From Pleodorina starrii (Eukaryota > Chlorophyta > Chlorophyceae > Chlamydomonadales > Volvocaceae): a stretch of DNA of 64,000 bases. The notes beneath the pieces were generated by a model. That model did no database searches, was not told the DNA's origin, and worked only from the letters and a program-made list of their open reading frames with translations. The DNA lies in the NCBI GenBank assembly GCA_030267565.1, contig BRXU01000003.1, positions 806,001 to 870,000 of the forward strand. The letters run 5' to 3'. This document shows, piece by piece, positions 10,608 to 23,300 of this stretch. The number at the start of each line of letters is the position of its first letter. Within the stretch, counting starts at the first letter, position 1. Position numbers and translations under genes: made by a program.

Positions 10608-13602
10608 TAACGGGCGTTACACTGTGGGCGACTCTCCCCGAGGCAGGACGAGCACCGGGGGCCCTGACCGGGCCGAAACACAGCGCAGGGGCGGGCGTGC
10701 AGCTACGTCCGTCTGTTCCGCTGCACACACCTCGCTCCCTCACTCGCACCAGCCAGGGGCACCCTCCACGGCCCCTGGCCAACCAACTCAGCGGCGCAGA
10801 CGACTGCGGGCCGCGCTAACCGAGAGACACGCGACACCTAGGCCGCCAGACACGGGCCCTCACGAGAACGAGCTACCTTGGGGCTGAGTCCCCTCACCAA
10901 GGGCTCCCGCGAAAGCCAGCACAGCAAGGAGCCCAACTGCCACAACACGAAAAGCCAGGGCGCTGCTACGTGAGCCGCTCGCTAAGGCACACACCCGCAC
11001 GCCGGCCCGCAAGGCGGGTTCCTCCTGGGGGCTACGGGTTCCCCGACACTGCCCAGCGTGGGGCAAAACAAAACACCTACGGCCGCGGGGGGATGATCAG
11101 CCGGCGCGGCGCCCTCCTGGAAAGCCTACGGAGCACGGCTCATAGGCGCTGCCTGCCCTCGCCTACCACGCAGAGAAACCTTCCCCTCCGTCCCTGGCCG
11201 CCTGTGAAGCCCAGCACCACCTATCCTCCCTCTGCACCCCCTCCTTCTCCACCTCTCCCTCCCCCCATGCGCCAAAGCTACAGGCCTCCCTCGCCGCACC
11301 CCTCAGCCGCCAGACAGCCCAAAAACCGCCCCTCACTCCTCGACGGGCCCCGTCTCCCGAGAAGAGGGTACCCACACCCACCCGCGCCAAACCAAAACAC
11401 ACAGGCCTGCTCCTTCCCCTCCCTGCTAGCCCACGAAACCCTCGGCAAGGAAACCCTTGCCCGCCCGCCCAGCCCTCCCCTTGCCCACCACCCTCCCAGC
11501 CCTGCTCTCCTCGCTCCACTCGCCCTCTCCAGGCCTTCCCCCTCCCAGCCCTCCAAACCCCCCCACCTCCTCCCCTCCACCACCCGCTCCCTCCTCCCCT
11601 CCAACCAACGCACCTGCCCCGTCACTTGCACAGCTGCTTAGGCCGTGATCTCCACCGGCGCTACACACCGCACTCGCTCCTCAACGACCGCTAGAATGGG
11701 GTGCTGCGGCCCCACCCTGTCCCAGCCGTGCCGGGGGGTCTCCAGCGCCGCGAACGAGTGCAGGCGCGCCCAGAAGTCCGTCACCGCGCGGGCGCGCGCC
11801 CGGTCCAGCGGCGAGGCTTCGGCTGCACCCCGCGCTGCTGCCGCTGCCCCTACTGCTGCCGCCGCCGCTTCCACCGCCACCACCTCTCCGGCCCCCGCTT
11901 CCTGCGTCGGCGACTCACCCGCGGGGGTGTTCAGCGCGGGTCCCTCCTGCTGTGTTGCCCCTCCCTCCCGGGAGAAGAAGTCGGTGATGGCCCGCTGGCG
12001 CGGTCCCTGTCGCTGGGGCTGCTCTGGCTGGGGCTGTACCTGTTGCTGCTGCTGCTGCTGCTGCCCCGTCGCTGCTGCGGCCCCATCCCGCCCCTGCCTT
12101 CGGGTTGCTGCTCGAAGGCAGCACTTTCCAACTTCCATAGCGGACAGCGCCGCTAGGGCGATCACGTCCCAGGGGGCCTGCTCGCACCCAGATGGCGCTT
12201 GGGCGAGCCAGAGTTGCTGCCGGGTGGTGGTGGCACCCGCTGCTGCTTGGGGGGGGGGTGGCAGGTGCCGGTCGATCTGCTCCCGAACAGCCCTCGCGAC
12301 CGGGCATTCCCAGAAGTGGTGCAGTCGCGGGGAGCAGGGTCGGCCGGCGTCGGCCTCCCCATAGGCCCCGCACCCGCACGCCTCAATGGGCACCCGGGCC
12401 AGGTGCGTGTTGCCAGGCAGGGGCACGCCGTCCACCGCCGGGCGCCACTTGGTCTCCTTGTTGTCGTTCTCCCAGCGCACTCCGGACCACAGGCGTGCCT
12501 GGGTTGCCCGGAAGCGGTTGAGCTCGGCGGCGAGGTGGGGAGGCGCCTGGTTCTCCGGGGTGCTCAGGGCCTCCCGCACAAACTCGGTGATCAGATCCAT
12601 TCGCCGCTCGCTGGCGGGCCCGTCCTGTAGTTGTGTCGCATGACTGACCGTCAGGCGGCGGAGCGGCACTGCGTCCGTTCCCCCGGGAAGGTGCCACCCC
12701 AGTCGCCCGACGATCATGGACATCACCTGCGCGCAATCTGGCGGTGGCGGTGCCGGCGGTTGCTGTTGCTGCTGGAGTCCTACCGCTTCCGCCTGCTGCT
12801 GCTGATGCGGCGGCTGCTTTAGCCTGGTCTCCACCACACCGGCTGGTCTCCACCACAGGCCGGGCTGATATCGTTAGCAAGGCCCCCAGAGCTGCACGGG
12901 CCGTTTCCTTGTCCTGCAGCTGGGCTGGGGTCGCGGCTAGGTCGAGGTACTCGCGGGCCCACGCATGCCAGGCCGCTCCCTTGGAGGGTGGTGGCTGGGC
13001 CGCCGTCCAGCGCCCATACCCGTACCAGGTCTCCTACCGTGCGCAGTTTCCTGCATGACGTTAGCCCCGCATGGTATGCTTCCAGGCCCGGTCGACGGCT
13101 GGGGGCCACGATGTTTGCGTCATTGGCGGCGTTGGGCAGCAGCGGGTTGCCCCACAGCGCGGCCCCCCAGCACCAGTCGCCGGGCACCAGCGGAGATCTG
13201 CCAATGTCCTCCGGCGGTGGCAGGTGCCCCAGGGCCCCCACGATCCGGCTGATGTCGGCGGGCAGGTCGCTGCCGCCGAGCCAGGGCCCCGTGGCCCGGG
13301 CGGTTGTCAGAACCCACGGCTGGAAAGCGGGGTGGACGAGCTCCAGGTAGGCGGACAGCGTGCGGATCCAAGGGTGTAGGACCCTGGCCTCACTGCCGGC
13401 TGCCACTGCCGCCCCAACCATCCCCGCCTGCCCCCGCGGCCTCCTCAGCACCCACACCCCCTTCCCCATCTCCTGCCGTCGGCATAGCCTGCGCCATGAA
13501 GCGTACGGCCAAGACCACGTGGCGCGCGCGAATGTGTTGGGGGAGCGGCAGCAGGCCAAAGCCCCCGGCCGACGGGTGGCCGGACAGGAGACTGCTGGGT
13601 AT
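10608..13602 (-). mobile_element. 5'-truncated non-LTR retrotransposon insertion
   Basis: A 2,995-bp insertion present in unit A and absent from unit B, flanked by the 6-bp target-site duplication GCGTGT. On the minus strand it carries the 3' end of a reverse-transcriptase polyprotein and then about 1.0 kb of C/T-rich non-coding sequence (10608-11637) that would be its 3' UTR. Lack of the upstream RT and endonuclease, together with a target duplication, fits a 5'-truncated LINE-type insertion. No poly(A)-like tail is obvious at the 3' end (10608 side). Insertion after the duplication is the simplest history. Confidence 0.75.
11638..13559 (-). pseudogene. C-terminal part of LINE polyprotein, frameshifted
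   Basis: Two minus-strand frames (12819-13559 and 11638-12837) and a short middle frame together give the tail of a volvocine retroelement polyprotein. Recognisable parts are the LWGNPLLPNA motif, a middle stretch AWHAWAREYLDLAATPAQLQ, a Cys/His zinc-type motif (CGCG, then C, then LHHFWECPVAR), and a stop at 11638. Two frame changes (near 12980 and near 12840-12880) are needed to link them, so the copy is dead. Gln- and Ala-rich low-complexity inserts lie within the last 399-codon frame. The assignment comes from the HHFWECP zinc-type motif known from the ends of algal non-LTR elements; the catalytic RT motif itself is not present. Confidence 0.65.
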
Positions 13603-13608
13603 GCGTGT
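13603..13608. repeat. Target-site duplication GCGTGT, right copy
   Basis: Partner of 10602-10607; marks the truncated 5' end of the inserted retrotransposon. Confidence 0.8.
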
Positions 13609-13784
13609 GGTGTGTGGTTTGTCCCCTGTACGCATCACCCGTTCTATCAAACACCATGACAATTAGGAGCAATAGAATGTAATAGAACTCATACATCGCT
13701 GCTATAACCGTAGCAAAAGAGACCTCAGGTCAGCTGACGACGACTAGAGTGCAGCCTCTAGCTTCTCCTCAGCCCTTTTATGCA

Positions 13785-16700
13785 TCAGTATGGGTCCTGC
13801 AGGGTCGCCACACACGCGCCACTGGCGGCGTCCCACACGCGGAGGGTCTTGTCTTCACTCCCGCTGGCGAGCTGCCGGCCGTCGGGGCTCCAGGCCACGG
13901 AGAGCACGTAACTTGAGTGCCCCTGTGGACGGGCGGGGGCGAGGAGCGTGAGCAAGGTACGAAGTAGAAGCGGTACGTCGGCTGTACGGCGCGACGGACG
14001 GAGGCGCGTTTGTGAGGCGGCGGCGATACGTATGACGCTGAAGCAATGCCGTATGTATGGGTGCTGGGCACGGGATGCGTGCAGTGGTGCGAGCGTGCAA
14101 GCGGTGTCGGTTCTGCGCGACCACAGACCCACAAACCAAGCGCAACGGCTGCCGCAGCGGACACAAGATGGAGGACGGCGACATCCACAAGCTAAGCTGG
14201 CCGGGCAGGTGATGCGACCGAGCGCTTCTGTAGGTCCTGGCGCCACAACCACAACGCCTGCGCTCTTGTCCCCCGCACTGCGCACCGCACCTCCAGAGTC
14301 GCCACACACGCGCCACTGGCGGCGTCCCACACACGGAGGGTCTTGTCCCAACTCCCGCTGGCGAGCTGCCGGCCGTCGGGGCTCCAGGCCACGGAGTACA
14401 CGTCATCTGAGTGCCCCTGTGGACGGGCGGGGGCAAGGCCCGTGAGCAAGGTACGAAGTAGAAGCGGTACGTCTGCGGTACGGCGCGACAGACGGAGGCG
14501 CGCTTGTGAGGCGGCGGCGATACGTATGACGCTGAAGCAATGCCGTATGTATGGGTGCTGGGCACGGGATGCATGCAGTGGTGCGAGCGTGTAAGCGGTG
14601 TCGGCTCTGCGCAACCACAAACCCACAAACCAAGCGCAATGGCTACCGCAGCGGACACAAGATGGAGGACTGCGACATCCACAAGCAAAGCTGGCCGGGC
14701 AGGTGATGCGACCGAGCGCTTCTGTAGGTCCTGGCGCCACAATCACAACGCCTGCTCTCCTGTCCCCCGCACTGCGCACCGCACCTCCAGAGTCGCCACA
14801 CACGCGCCACTGGCGGCGTCCCACACGCGGAGGGTCTTGTCTTCACTCCCGCTGGCGAGCTGCCGGCCGTCGGGGCTCCAGGCCACGGAGAGCACGTAAC
14901 TTGAGTGCCCCTGTGGACGGGCGGGGGCAAGGAGCGTGAGCAAGGTACGAAGCAGAAGCGGTACGTCGGCTGAACGGCGCGACGGACGGAGGCGCGCTTG
15001 TGAGGCGGCGGCGATACGTATGACGCTGAAGCAATGCCGTATGTATGGGTGCTGGGCACGGGATGCGTGCAGTGGTGCGAGCGTGCAAGCGGTGTCGCTT
15101 CTGCGCGACCACAGACCCACAAACCAAGCGCAATGGCTACCGCAGCGGACACAAGATGGAGGACTGCGACATCCACAAGCAAAGCTGGCCGGGCAGGTGA
15201 TGCGACCGAGCGCTTCTGTAGGTCCTGGCGCCACAATCACAACGCCTGCTCTCCTGTCCCCCGAACTGCACACCGCACCTCCAGAGTCGCCACACACGCG
15301 CCACTGGCGGCGTCCCACACGCGGAGGGTCTCGTCCAAACTCCCGCTGGCGAGCTGCCGGCCGTCGGGGCTCCAGGCCACGGAGTACACGGCATCTGAGT
15401 GCCCCTGTGGACGGGCGGGGGCAAGGCGCGTGAGCAAGGTACGAAGTAGAAGCGGTACGTCGGCGGTACGGCGCGACGGACGGAGGCGCGCTTGTGAGTC
15501 GGCGGCGATACGTATGACGCTGAAGCAATGCCGTATGTATGGGTACTGGGCACGGGATGCGTGCAGTGGTGCGAGCGTGCGAGCGGTGTCGGCTCTGCGC
15601 GACCACAGACCCACAAACCAGGCGCAACGGCTACCGCAGCGGACACAAGATGGAGGACTGCGACATCCACAAGCAAAGCTGGCCGGGCAGGTGATGCGAC
15701 CGAGCGCTTCTGTAGGTCCTGGCGCCACAATCACAACGCCCGCAGTCTTGCCCCCCGCACTGCACACCGCACCTTCAGGGTCGCCACACACGCACCACTG
15801 GCGGCGTCCCACACACGGAGGGTCTTGTCCCAACTCCCGCTGGCGAGCTGCCGGCCGTCGGGGCTCCAGGCCACGGAGTACACGTCATCTGAGTGCCCCT
15901 GTGGACGGGCGGGGGCAAGGCCCGTGAGCAAGGTACGAAGTAGAAGCGGTACGTCTGCGGTACGGCGCGACGGACGGAGGCGCGCTTGTGAGTCGGCGGC
16001 GATACGTATGACGCTGAAGCAATGCCGTATGTATGGGTGCTGGGCACGGGATGCGTGCAGTGGTGCGAGCGTGCAAGCGGTGTCGCTTCTGCGCGACCAC
16101 AGACCCACACACCAAGCGCAATGGCTACCGCAGCGGACACAAGATGGAGGACTGCGACATCCACAAGCAAAGCTTGCCGGACAGGCGATGCGACCAAGCG
16201 CTCCCGTAGCTCCTGGCGCCACAACCACAACGCCCGCAGTCTTGCCCCCCGCACTGCGCACCGCACCTCCAGGGTCGCCACACACGCGCCACTGGCGGCG
16301 TCCCACACGCGGAGGGTCTCGTCCCCACTCCCGCTGGCGAGCTGCCGGCCGTCGGGGCTCCAGGCCACGGAGGTCACCTTACTTGAGTGCCCCTGTGGAC
16401 GGGCGGGGGCAAGGAGCGTGAGCAAGGTACGAAGCAGAAGCGGTACGTCGGCTGAACGGCGCGACGGACGGAGGCGCGCTTGTGAGGCGGCGGCGATACG
16501 TATGACGCTGAAGCAATGCCGTATGTATGGGTGCTGGGCACGGGATGCGTGCAGTGGTGCGAGCGTGCAAGCGGTGTCGCTTCTGCGCGACCACAGACCC
16601 ACACACCAAGCGCAATGGCTACCGCAGCGGACACAAGATGGAGGACTGCGACATCCACAAGCAAAGCTTGCCGGACAGGCGATGCGACCAAGCGCTCCCG

Positions 16701-19700
16701 TAGCTCCTGGCGCCACAATCACAACGCCTGCTCTCCTGTCCCCCGCACTGCGCACCGCACCTCCAGAGTCGCCACACACGCGCCACTGGCGGCGTCCCAC
16801 ACGCGGAGGGTCTTGTCCCCACTCCCGCTGGCGAGCTGCCGGCCGTCGGGGCTCCAGGCCACGGAGGACACCTTACTTGAGTGCCCCTGTGGACGGGCGG
16901 GGGCAAGGAGCGTGAGCAAGGTACGAAGCAGAAGCGGTACGTCTGCGGTACGGCGCGACAGACGGAGGCGCGCTTGTGAGGCGGCGGCGATACGTATGAC
17001 GCTGAAGCAATGCCGTATGTATGGGTGCTGGGCACGGGATGCGTGCAGTGGTGCGAGCGTGCAAGCGGTGTCGCTTCTGCGCGACCACAGACCCACACAC
17101 CAAGCGCAATGGCTACCGCAGCGGACACAAGATGGAGGACTGCGACATCCACAAGCAAAGCTGGCCGGGCAGGTGATGCGACCAAGCGCTCCCGTAGCTC
17201 CTGGCGCCACAATCACAACGCCTGCTCTCCTGTCCCCCGAACTGCACACCGCACCTCCAGGGTCGCCACACACGCGCCACTGGCGGCGTCCCACACGCGG
17301 AGGGTCTTGTCCCCACTCCCGCTGGCGAGCTGCCGGCCGTCGGGGCTCCAGGCCACGGAGCTTACGCCCCATAAGTGCCCCTGTGGACGGGCGGGGGCAA
17401 GGAGCGTGAGCAAGGTACGAAGTAGAAGCGGTACGTCTGCGGTACGGCGCGACAGACGGAGGCGCGCTTGTGAGTCGGCGGCGATACGTATGACGCTGAA
17501 GCAATGCCGTATGTATGAGTGCTGGGCACGGGATGCATGCAGTGGTGCGAGCGTGTAAGCGGTGTCGGCTCTGCGCAACCACAAACCCACAAACCAAGCG
17601 CAATGGCTACCGCAGCGGACACAAGATGGAGGACTGCGACATCCACAAGCAAAGCTGGCCGGGCAGGTGATGCGACCGAGCGCTTCTGTAGGTCCTGGCG
17701 CCACAATCACAACGCCTGCTCTCCTGTCCCCCGCACTGCGCACCGCACCTCCAGAGTCGCCACACACGCGCCACTGGCGGCGTCCCACACGCGGAGGGTC
17801 TTGTCTTCACTCCCGCTGGCGAGCTGCCGGCCGTCGGGGCTCCAGGCCACGGAGAGCACGTAACTTGAGTGCCCCTGTGGACGGGCGGGGGCAAGGAGCG
17901 TGAGCAAGGTACGAAGCAGAAGCGGTACGTCGGCTGAACGGCGCGACGGACGGAGGCGCGCTTGTGAGGCGGCGGCGATACGTATGACGCTGAAGCAATG
18001 CCGTATGTATGGGTGCTGGGCACGGGATGCGTGCAGTGGTGCGAGCGTGCAAGCGGTGTCGCTTCTGCGCGACCACAGACCCACAAACCAAGCGCAATGG
18101 CTACCGCAGCGGACACAAGATGGAGGACTGCGACATCCACAAGCAAAGCTGGCCGGGCAGGTGATGCGACCGAGCGCTCCCGTAGCTCCTGGCGCCACAA
18201 TCACAACGCCTGCTCTCCTGTCCCCCGAACTGCACACCGCACCTCCAGGGTCCCCACACACGCGCCACTGGCGGCGTCCCACACGCGGAGGGTCTCGTCC
18301 TCACTCCCGCTGGCGAGCTGCCGGCCGTCGGGGCTCCAGGCCACGGAGCTTACGCCCCATAAGTGCCCCTGTGGACGGGCGGGGGCAAGGAGCGTGAGCA
18401 AGGTACGAAGCAGAAGCGGTACGTCTGCGGTACGGCGCGACGGACGGAGGCGCGTTTGTGAGGCGGCGGCGATACGTATGACGCTGAAGCAATGCCATAT
18501 GTATGGGTGCTGGGCACGGGATGCGTGCAGTGGTGCGAGCGTGCAAGCGGTGTCGGTTCTGCGCGACCACAGACCCACAAACCAAGCGCAATGGCTACCG
18601 CAGCGGACACAAGATGGAGGACGGCGACATCCACAAGCAAAGCTGGCCGGGCAGGTGATGCGACCGAGCGCTTCTGTAGGTCCTGGCGCCACAATCACAA
18701 CGCCTGCACTCTTGTCCCCCGCACTGCGCACCGCACCTCCAGAGTCGCCACACACGCGCCACTGGCGGCGTCCCACACGCGGAGGGTCTCGTCCTCACTT
18801 CCGCTGGCGAGCTGCCGGCCGTCGGGGCTCCAGGCCACGGAGGTCACCTTACGTGAGTGCCCCTGTGGACGGGCGGGTGCAAGGCGCGTGGGCAAGGTAC
18901 GAAGTAGAAGCAGTACGTCTGCGGGGGGCGACGGACGGAGGCGCGCTTGTGAGGCGCCGGCGATTCGTATGACGCTGAAGCACTACTGTATGTATTGGTG
19001 CTGGGCACGGGATGCATGCAGTAGTGCGAGCGTGCGAGCGGTGTCGGCTCTGCGCGACCACAGACCCACAAACCAGGCGCAACGGCTACCGCAGCGGACA
19101 CAAGATGGAGGACTGCGACATCCACAAGCAAAGCTGGCCGGGCAGGTGATGCGACCGAGCGCTTCTGTAGGTCCTGGCGCCACAATCACAACGCCCGCAG
19201 TCTTGCCCCCCGCACTGCACACCGCACCTTCAGGGTCGCCACACACGCACCACTGGCGGCGTCCCACACACGGAGGGTCTTGTCCCAACTCCCGCTGGCG
19301 AGCTGCCGGCCGTCGGGGCTCCAGGCCACGGATACCACGCTATCTGAGTGCCCCTGTGGACGGGCGGGGGCAAGGCGCGTGAGCAATGTACAAAGCAGAA
19401 GCGGTACGTCGGCGGTATGGTGCGACGGACGGAGGCGCGCTTGTGAGTCGCCGGCGATACGTATGACGCTGAAGCAATGCCGTATGTATGGGTGCTGGGC
19501 ACGGGATGCATGCAGTAATGCGAGCGTGCGAGCGGTGTCGGCTCTGCGCGACCACAGACCCACAAACCAGGCGCAACGGCTACCGCAGCGGTCACAAGAT
19601 GGAGGACTGCGACATCCACAAGCAAAGCTGGCCGGGCAGGTGATGCGACCGGGCGCTTCTGTAGGTCCTGGCGCCACAACCACAACGCCCGCAGTCTTGC

Positions 19701-20341
19701 CCCCCGCACTGCGCACCGCACCTCCAGGGTCGCCACACACGCGCCACTGGCGGCGTCCCACACGCGGAGGGTCTCGTCCCCACTCCCGCTGGCGAGCTGC
19801 CGGCCGTCGGGGCTCCAGGCCACGGAGGTCACCTTACTTGAGTGCCCCTGTGGACGGGCGGGGGCAAGGAGCGTGAGCAAGGTACGAAGCAGAAGCGGTA
19901 CGTCGGCTGAACGGCGCGACGGACGGAGGCGCGCTTGTGAGGCGGCGGCGATACGTATGACGCTGAAGCAATGCCGTATGTATGGGTGCTGGGCACGGGA
20001 TGCATGCAGTGGTGCCAGCGTGCGAGCGGTGTCGGTTCTGCGCGACCACACACCCACAAACCAACCACAACGGCTGCCGCAGCATACACAAGATGGAGGA
20101 CTGCGACAGCCACAGGCAAAGCTTGCCGGGCAGGCGATGCGACCGAGCGATCCTGTAGCTCCTGGCGCCACAATCACAACGCCTGCACTCTTGTGCCCCG
20201 CACTGCGCACCGCACCTCCAGGGTCGCCACACACGCGCCACTGGCGGCGTCCCACATACGGAGGGTCTTGTCCCCACTCCCGCTGGCGAGCTGCCGGCCG
20301 TCGGGGCTCCAGGCCACGGGGTGCACGTAACTTGAGTGCCC
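13785..20341 (-). repeat. 14-unit WD40 exon array, 494-bp period (unit A)
   Basis: WD40 exons start (minus strand) at 20341, 19847, 19353, 18862, 18368, 17874, 17380, 16886, 16392, 15898, 15404, 14910, 14416 and 13922. Spacing is 494 bp throughout except one 491-bp step. Each of the first 13 exons is 126 bp (42 residues, phase 0 both sides); the last is 138 bp and ends in DPY. The frame of each repeat, [15 protein letters not shown] then [13 protein letters not shown], is nearly constant. Variation is confined almost entirely to residues 3-5, 7, 23 and 25. Introns of about 368 bp are as alike as the exons. Fourteen repeats would suit two seven-bladed propellers. Confidence 0.9.
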
Positions 20342-23300
20342 CTGTGGTACGAAGCAGAAGCAGTACAGTGCGACGGACCGAGGTGCCGGCGCTTGTGAGG
20401 TGCAGGCAATACGTAGGATGCTGATGTTAGTCATTGCACCTTACCAACAATACGGACCCACCAGCACAACTCGCACCGATGCCAGCCAAGCAGTCAGCAA
20501 GCACCCTGATGCACACGCACCGAAAGCACTAGCTGGCAGGCGGGCCAGGAAGTGGAGGCACACAGCACATGTCTGGGGGTCCAGCAAGGCCGGCCCAGTG
20601 ACTCGAGTGCGTTGACGTAAACCTTCTTGGCCTTCTCGAACACCAGCGTCCCCAGTGGACAGCACAGGCAGGATACGAGAACCTGCTCCTCGCTGATGCC
20701 TGCCTTGAGTAAGTCAGGTTGGCGCAGCAGCATCCACCGCAGAGCATCCATGACGATGCCAGGTATGCTAGTTGAGTAACTTGGGGATCGGCGGAGGCGT
20801 GACAAGGCCCGGATGAGGTCGTGACCATTGCCGCTGCTGAAGGCCGCCGCCAGGAAGGCGTAGTTCTGCACGAGTGTGCCCAGCAGCGGCCCAGCAGCCG
20901 GAAGCTGGCCTGACAGCTGCAGCTCCACCAGGTGGGACGGACCGTACTTCAGCGAGTATGGGATTAGCCACTTATATACACGCGGCTGGGGACTGAGCTG
21001 CATGTCCATTGAGCCAGTTTTGGAAGGCAATGCACTGGAGGGCCACGCCGCCCTTGCAGCATCAGGAGACGCCATCAGCTGTGCCGTTACCGCCGCCAGC
21101 AGTGTGTGTCCCTGGACAGGGTCAACCCAGAACTCGTTGGCCTGGCCAGATCCTAGCTTAGGGCTTTCCAGGAAGTCGTGGAATGACTTGTGGAACACCA
21201 CCACGCGCTCGTCGCGCACCAAGTAGAGTGAGCCCAGCTTATCCAACAGCTTGTTCACATCAAGAGCTGCGAATTTGGGCTTGAAGCGCTCAGCAACTGG
21301 CCGAACCCCAGCTGTGCCACCATCCACTGCTGGCAGCTCCTCAGTGGCATTCCAGGCTGCCGTCAGTAGCTCCAGGGTCGGGGGCTCCTGCACTGCAAGC
21401 AGCACCGACAGCAGCCGGCTGAGCTCGGTTTCAGCAAACCTGGTGCTGTCACTGCTGCTATGCAGCCTCTCCATGAAGTCGGTGTAGGTGGCATAGAGGC
21501 CCTGGGGGAAATCGCGCAGGTCTTTCATCGTCCATCGCTGCTTCGCCTTGAGGCCTTCCAGCAGCCTGAGGGAGTGTGGCCACCACCGGGAGCAGGACAG
21601 CGGCCCAATCGGGTGGGTATTACGGTAGCAGTCTAAGTGGCATGCAGGACATGGACCATCCGTGGCATGTAACCATGCTGACCGCAGTACTCTTTTGCCA
21701 TGCTCACCTCGCCAGGTACACAAACACGCCCTCACTCTTGTCCAACAACAGCTGCACGGCCTCCGAGAGCTCGGTGGCCGTCGGCTTGCGAGTGATGTCA
21801 CTGCCATCCAGGTGACTTGCCAGCTTGTGCTGGATGAGCGCTCGGAGGTCCTCCTTGTGGCGCGGGTCGTCTGGCTGAATCTTTAGTGGCCGGATGGCGA
21901 CATCTAGGGAACTCATGATGTGCGGCTCGGGGCGTGAGGTGAACACAAAGCGCACAGCAGGAGGCAGGAGCGGGAAATGCTCACGGATGAGGCGCAGCAC
22001 CGGGTTGGCGCCCTGGGAGCTGCCACCTGCCACTGCCACCTCATCCAGTGCATCAATCACAAGTACCAGCGGCTGCGGCCGTGACGACAGGTCCACCTGC
22101 GAGTATGGGGACCCATTGGAGACAGGAGATGCGAATGTAGGTCTAAGTGAGCAACGATAAGGAGTGCAGTCAAGCAGGGAGGAGAGCTCACAGGACAACG
22201 GGAAAATCAAGGGGGCGGGGCAACCCAGTTTTACCGAGCAATGCACCCGCCTCACGCACCTCATTCAGCGGTTTGAGCAGCAGGCGGTCGAAGGCTGTCT
22301 CCACATCCACCAACACCGCCACCTCCTCAGTGGTCAACTTGGGTGGCAGCAGGTGCGGCCGCAGTGCAGGCACCACCTCCGCCAGCTGGTAGGCGAAGGT
22401 GCGGATCATCAGCACCAGGTTTGAGCGGCTGGGGAGGGTGTACAGGGGGGCAGGGTAAGAGGCAGGATCAAATGTGGGTAGTGTAGCTGCGTAGGTAAGG
22501 CATGCCTCATCACTGCTATCTTCCGGCAAACACCTTACGGATAACACGATTTTTTGCAAGAAAAACGTGTTATCTGGATTCCAGAACACCTCACAACATG
22601 AATGCTCCACACCTCAACCAAGACCCTGAACTCACTTCATGTCGTTGTGCTTGCAGAACCAGTGCCCCGCCATCGCTGAGGCCCGACCATCAACCGCCTT
22701 CTTGGCCACCAGCGCCGCAACCACTGTGGACTTGCCCAGCCCCGGGCCGCCGTACAGCACCATAGCACGATGGCTGGGGTTGTCTGGGCTCAGCGCCAGC
22801 CATTCCGCAAACTCCTCAAACAGCCAGCTGCGGCTGCCGGGCTGGAAGTGAGAGAATAAGTTGTTCACCTCCGATTCGAAAGGGAAGGGCTGTAGCACTT
22901 TCCACAGGCTCTGAAGCTCGTCCTTTTCAGTCTTTAGCAACAGCTTGGGATCAAAATGGCGCGCCAGGACCTTAAAGCAGGACAGCACGTCATCTGGCAG
23001 CTCCTGTTCCTTGGATGAGACCGCCCATTCGCGGCAGCTGAAGGCAGAGACACAGCAGGCAGCAGGGGGGAAAACAATGGCAGGGGTCAGCAGCGGCAGA
23101 GTTGACATGGGACCGAACTCTGCATCCATCCTAATGTTGGCCGTACCTGAACCAGAAGCCATAGAAGTTCTCCACGTGCACCTTGCCTTGGGTAGTCGGG
23201 TTGGTGTATGCCTGCAGCAGCTGCCACAACAATCGCGGTAGGCCGCTGTAGTTGCCGCCGTCATCCATGGCATTGCCAGCAGCAAGTAGCAGTGCCGCCA

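Noticed and set aside
10970..11641. 223-codon proline-rich plus-strand frame
   Set aside because: Its composition follows from a C-rich strand in the 3' non-coding part of the inserted LINE; it has no conserved features and is absent from unit B.
11638..12837. 399-codon frame considered as a host gene with a Cys/His zinc motif
   Set aside because: The HHFWECPVAR tail, the upstream frameshifts, the target-site duplication and its absence from unit B point to a retroelement remnant.
13785..20341. Periodic repeats considered as a CRISPR array
   Set aside because: The period is 494 bp, the repeats are coding WD40 exons with intron sequence, and the context is eukaryotic.
13855..20424. Long plus- and minus-strand frames (up to about 340 codons) across the WD40 arrays
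   Set aside because: They run through introns and antisense to the WD40 exons and recur only because the 494-bp unit is nearly identical each time. Splice borders and WD40 conservation support only the 126-bp minus-strand exons.
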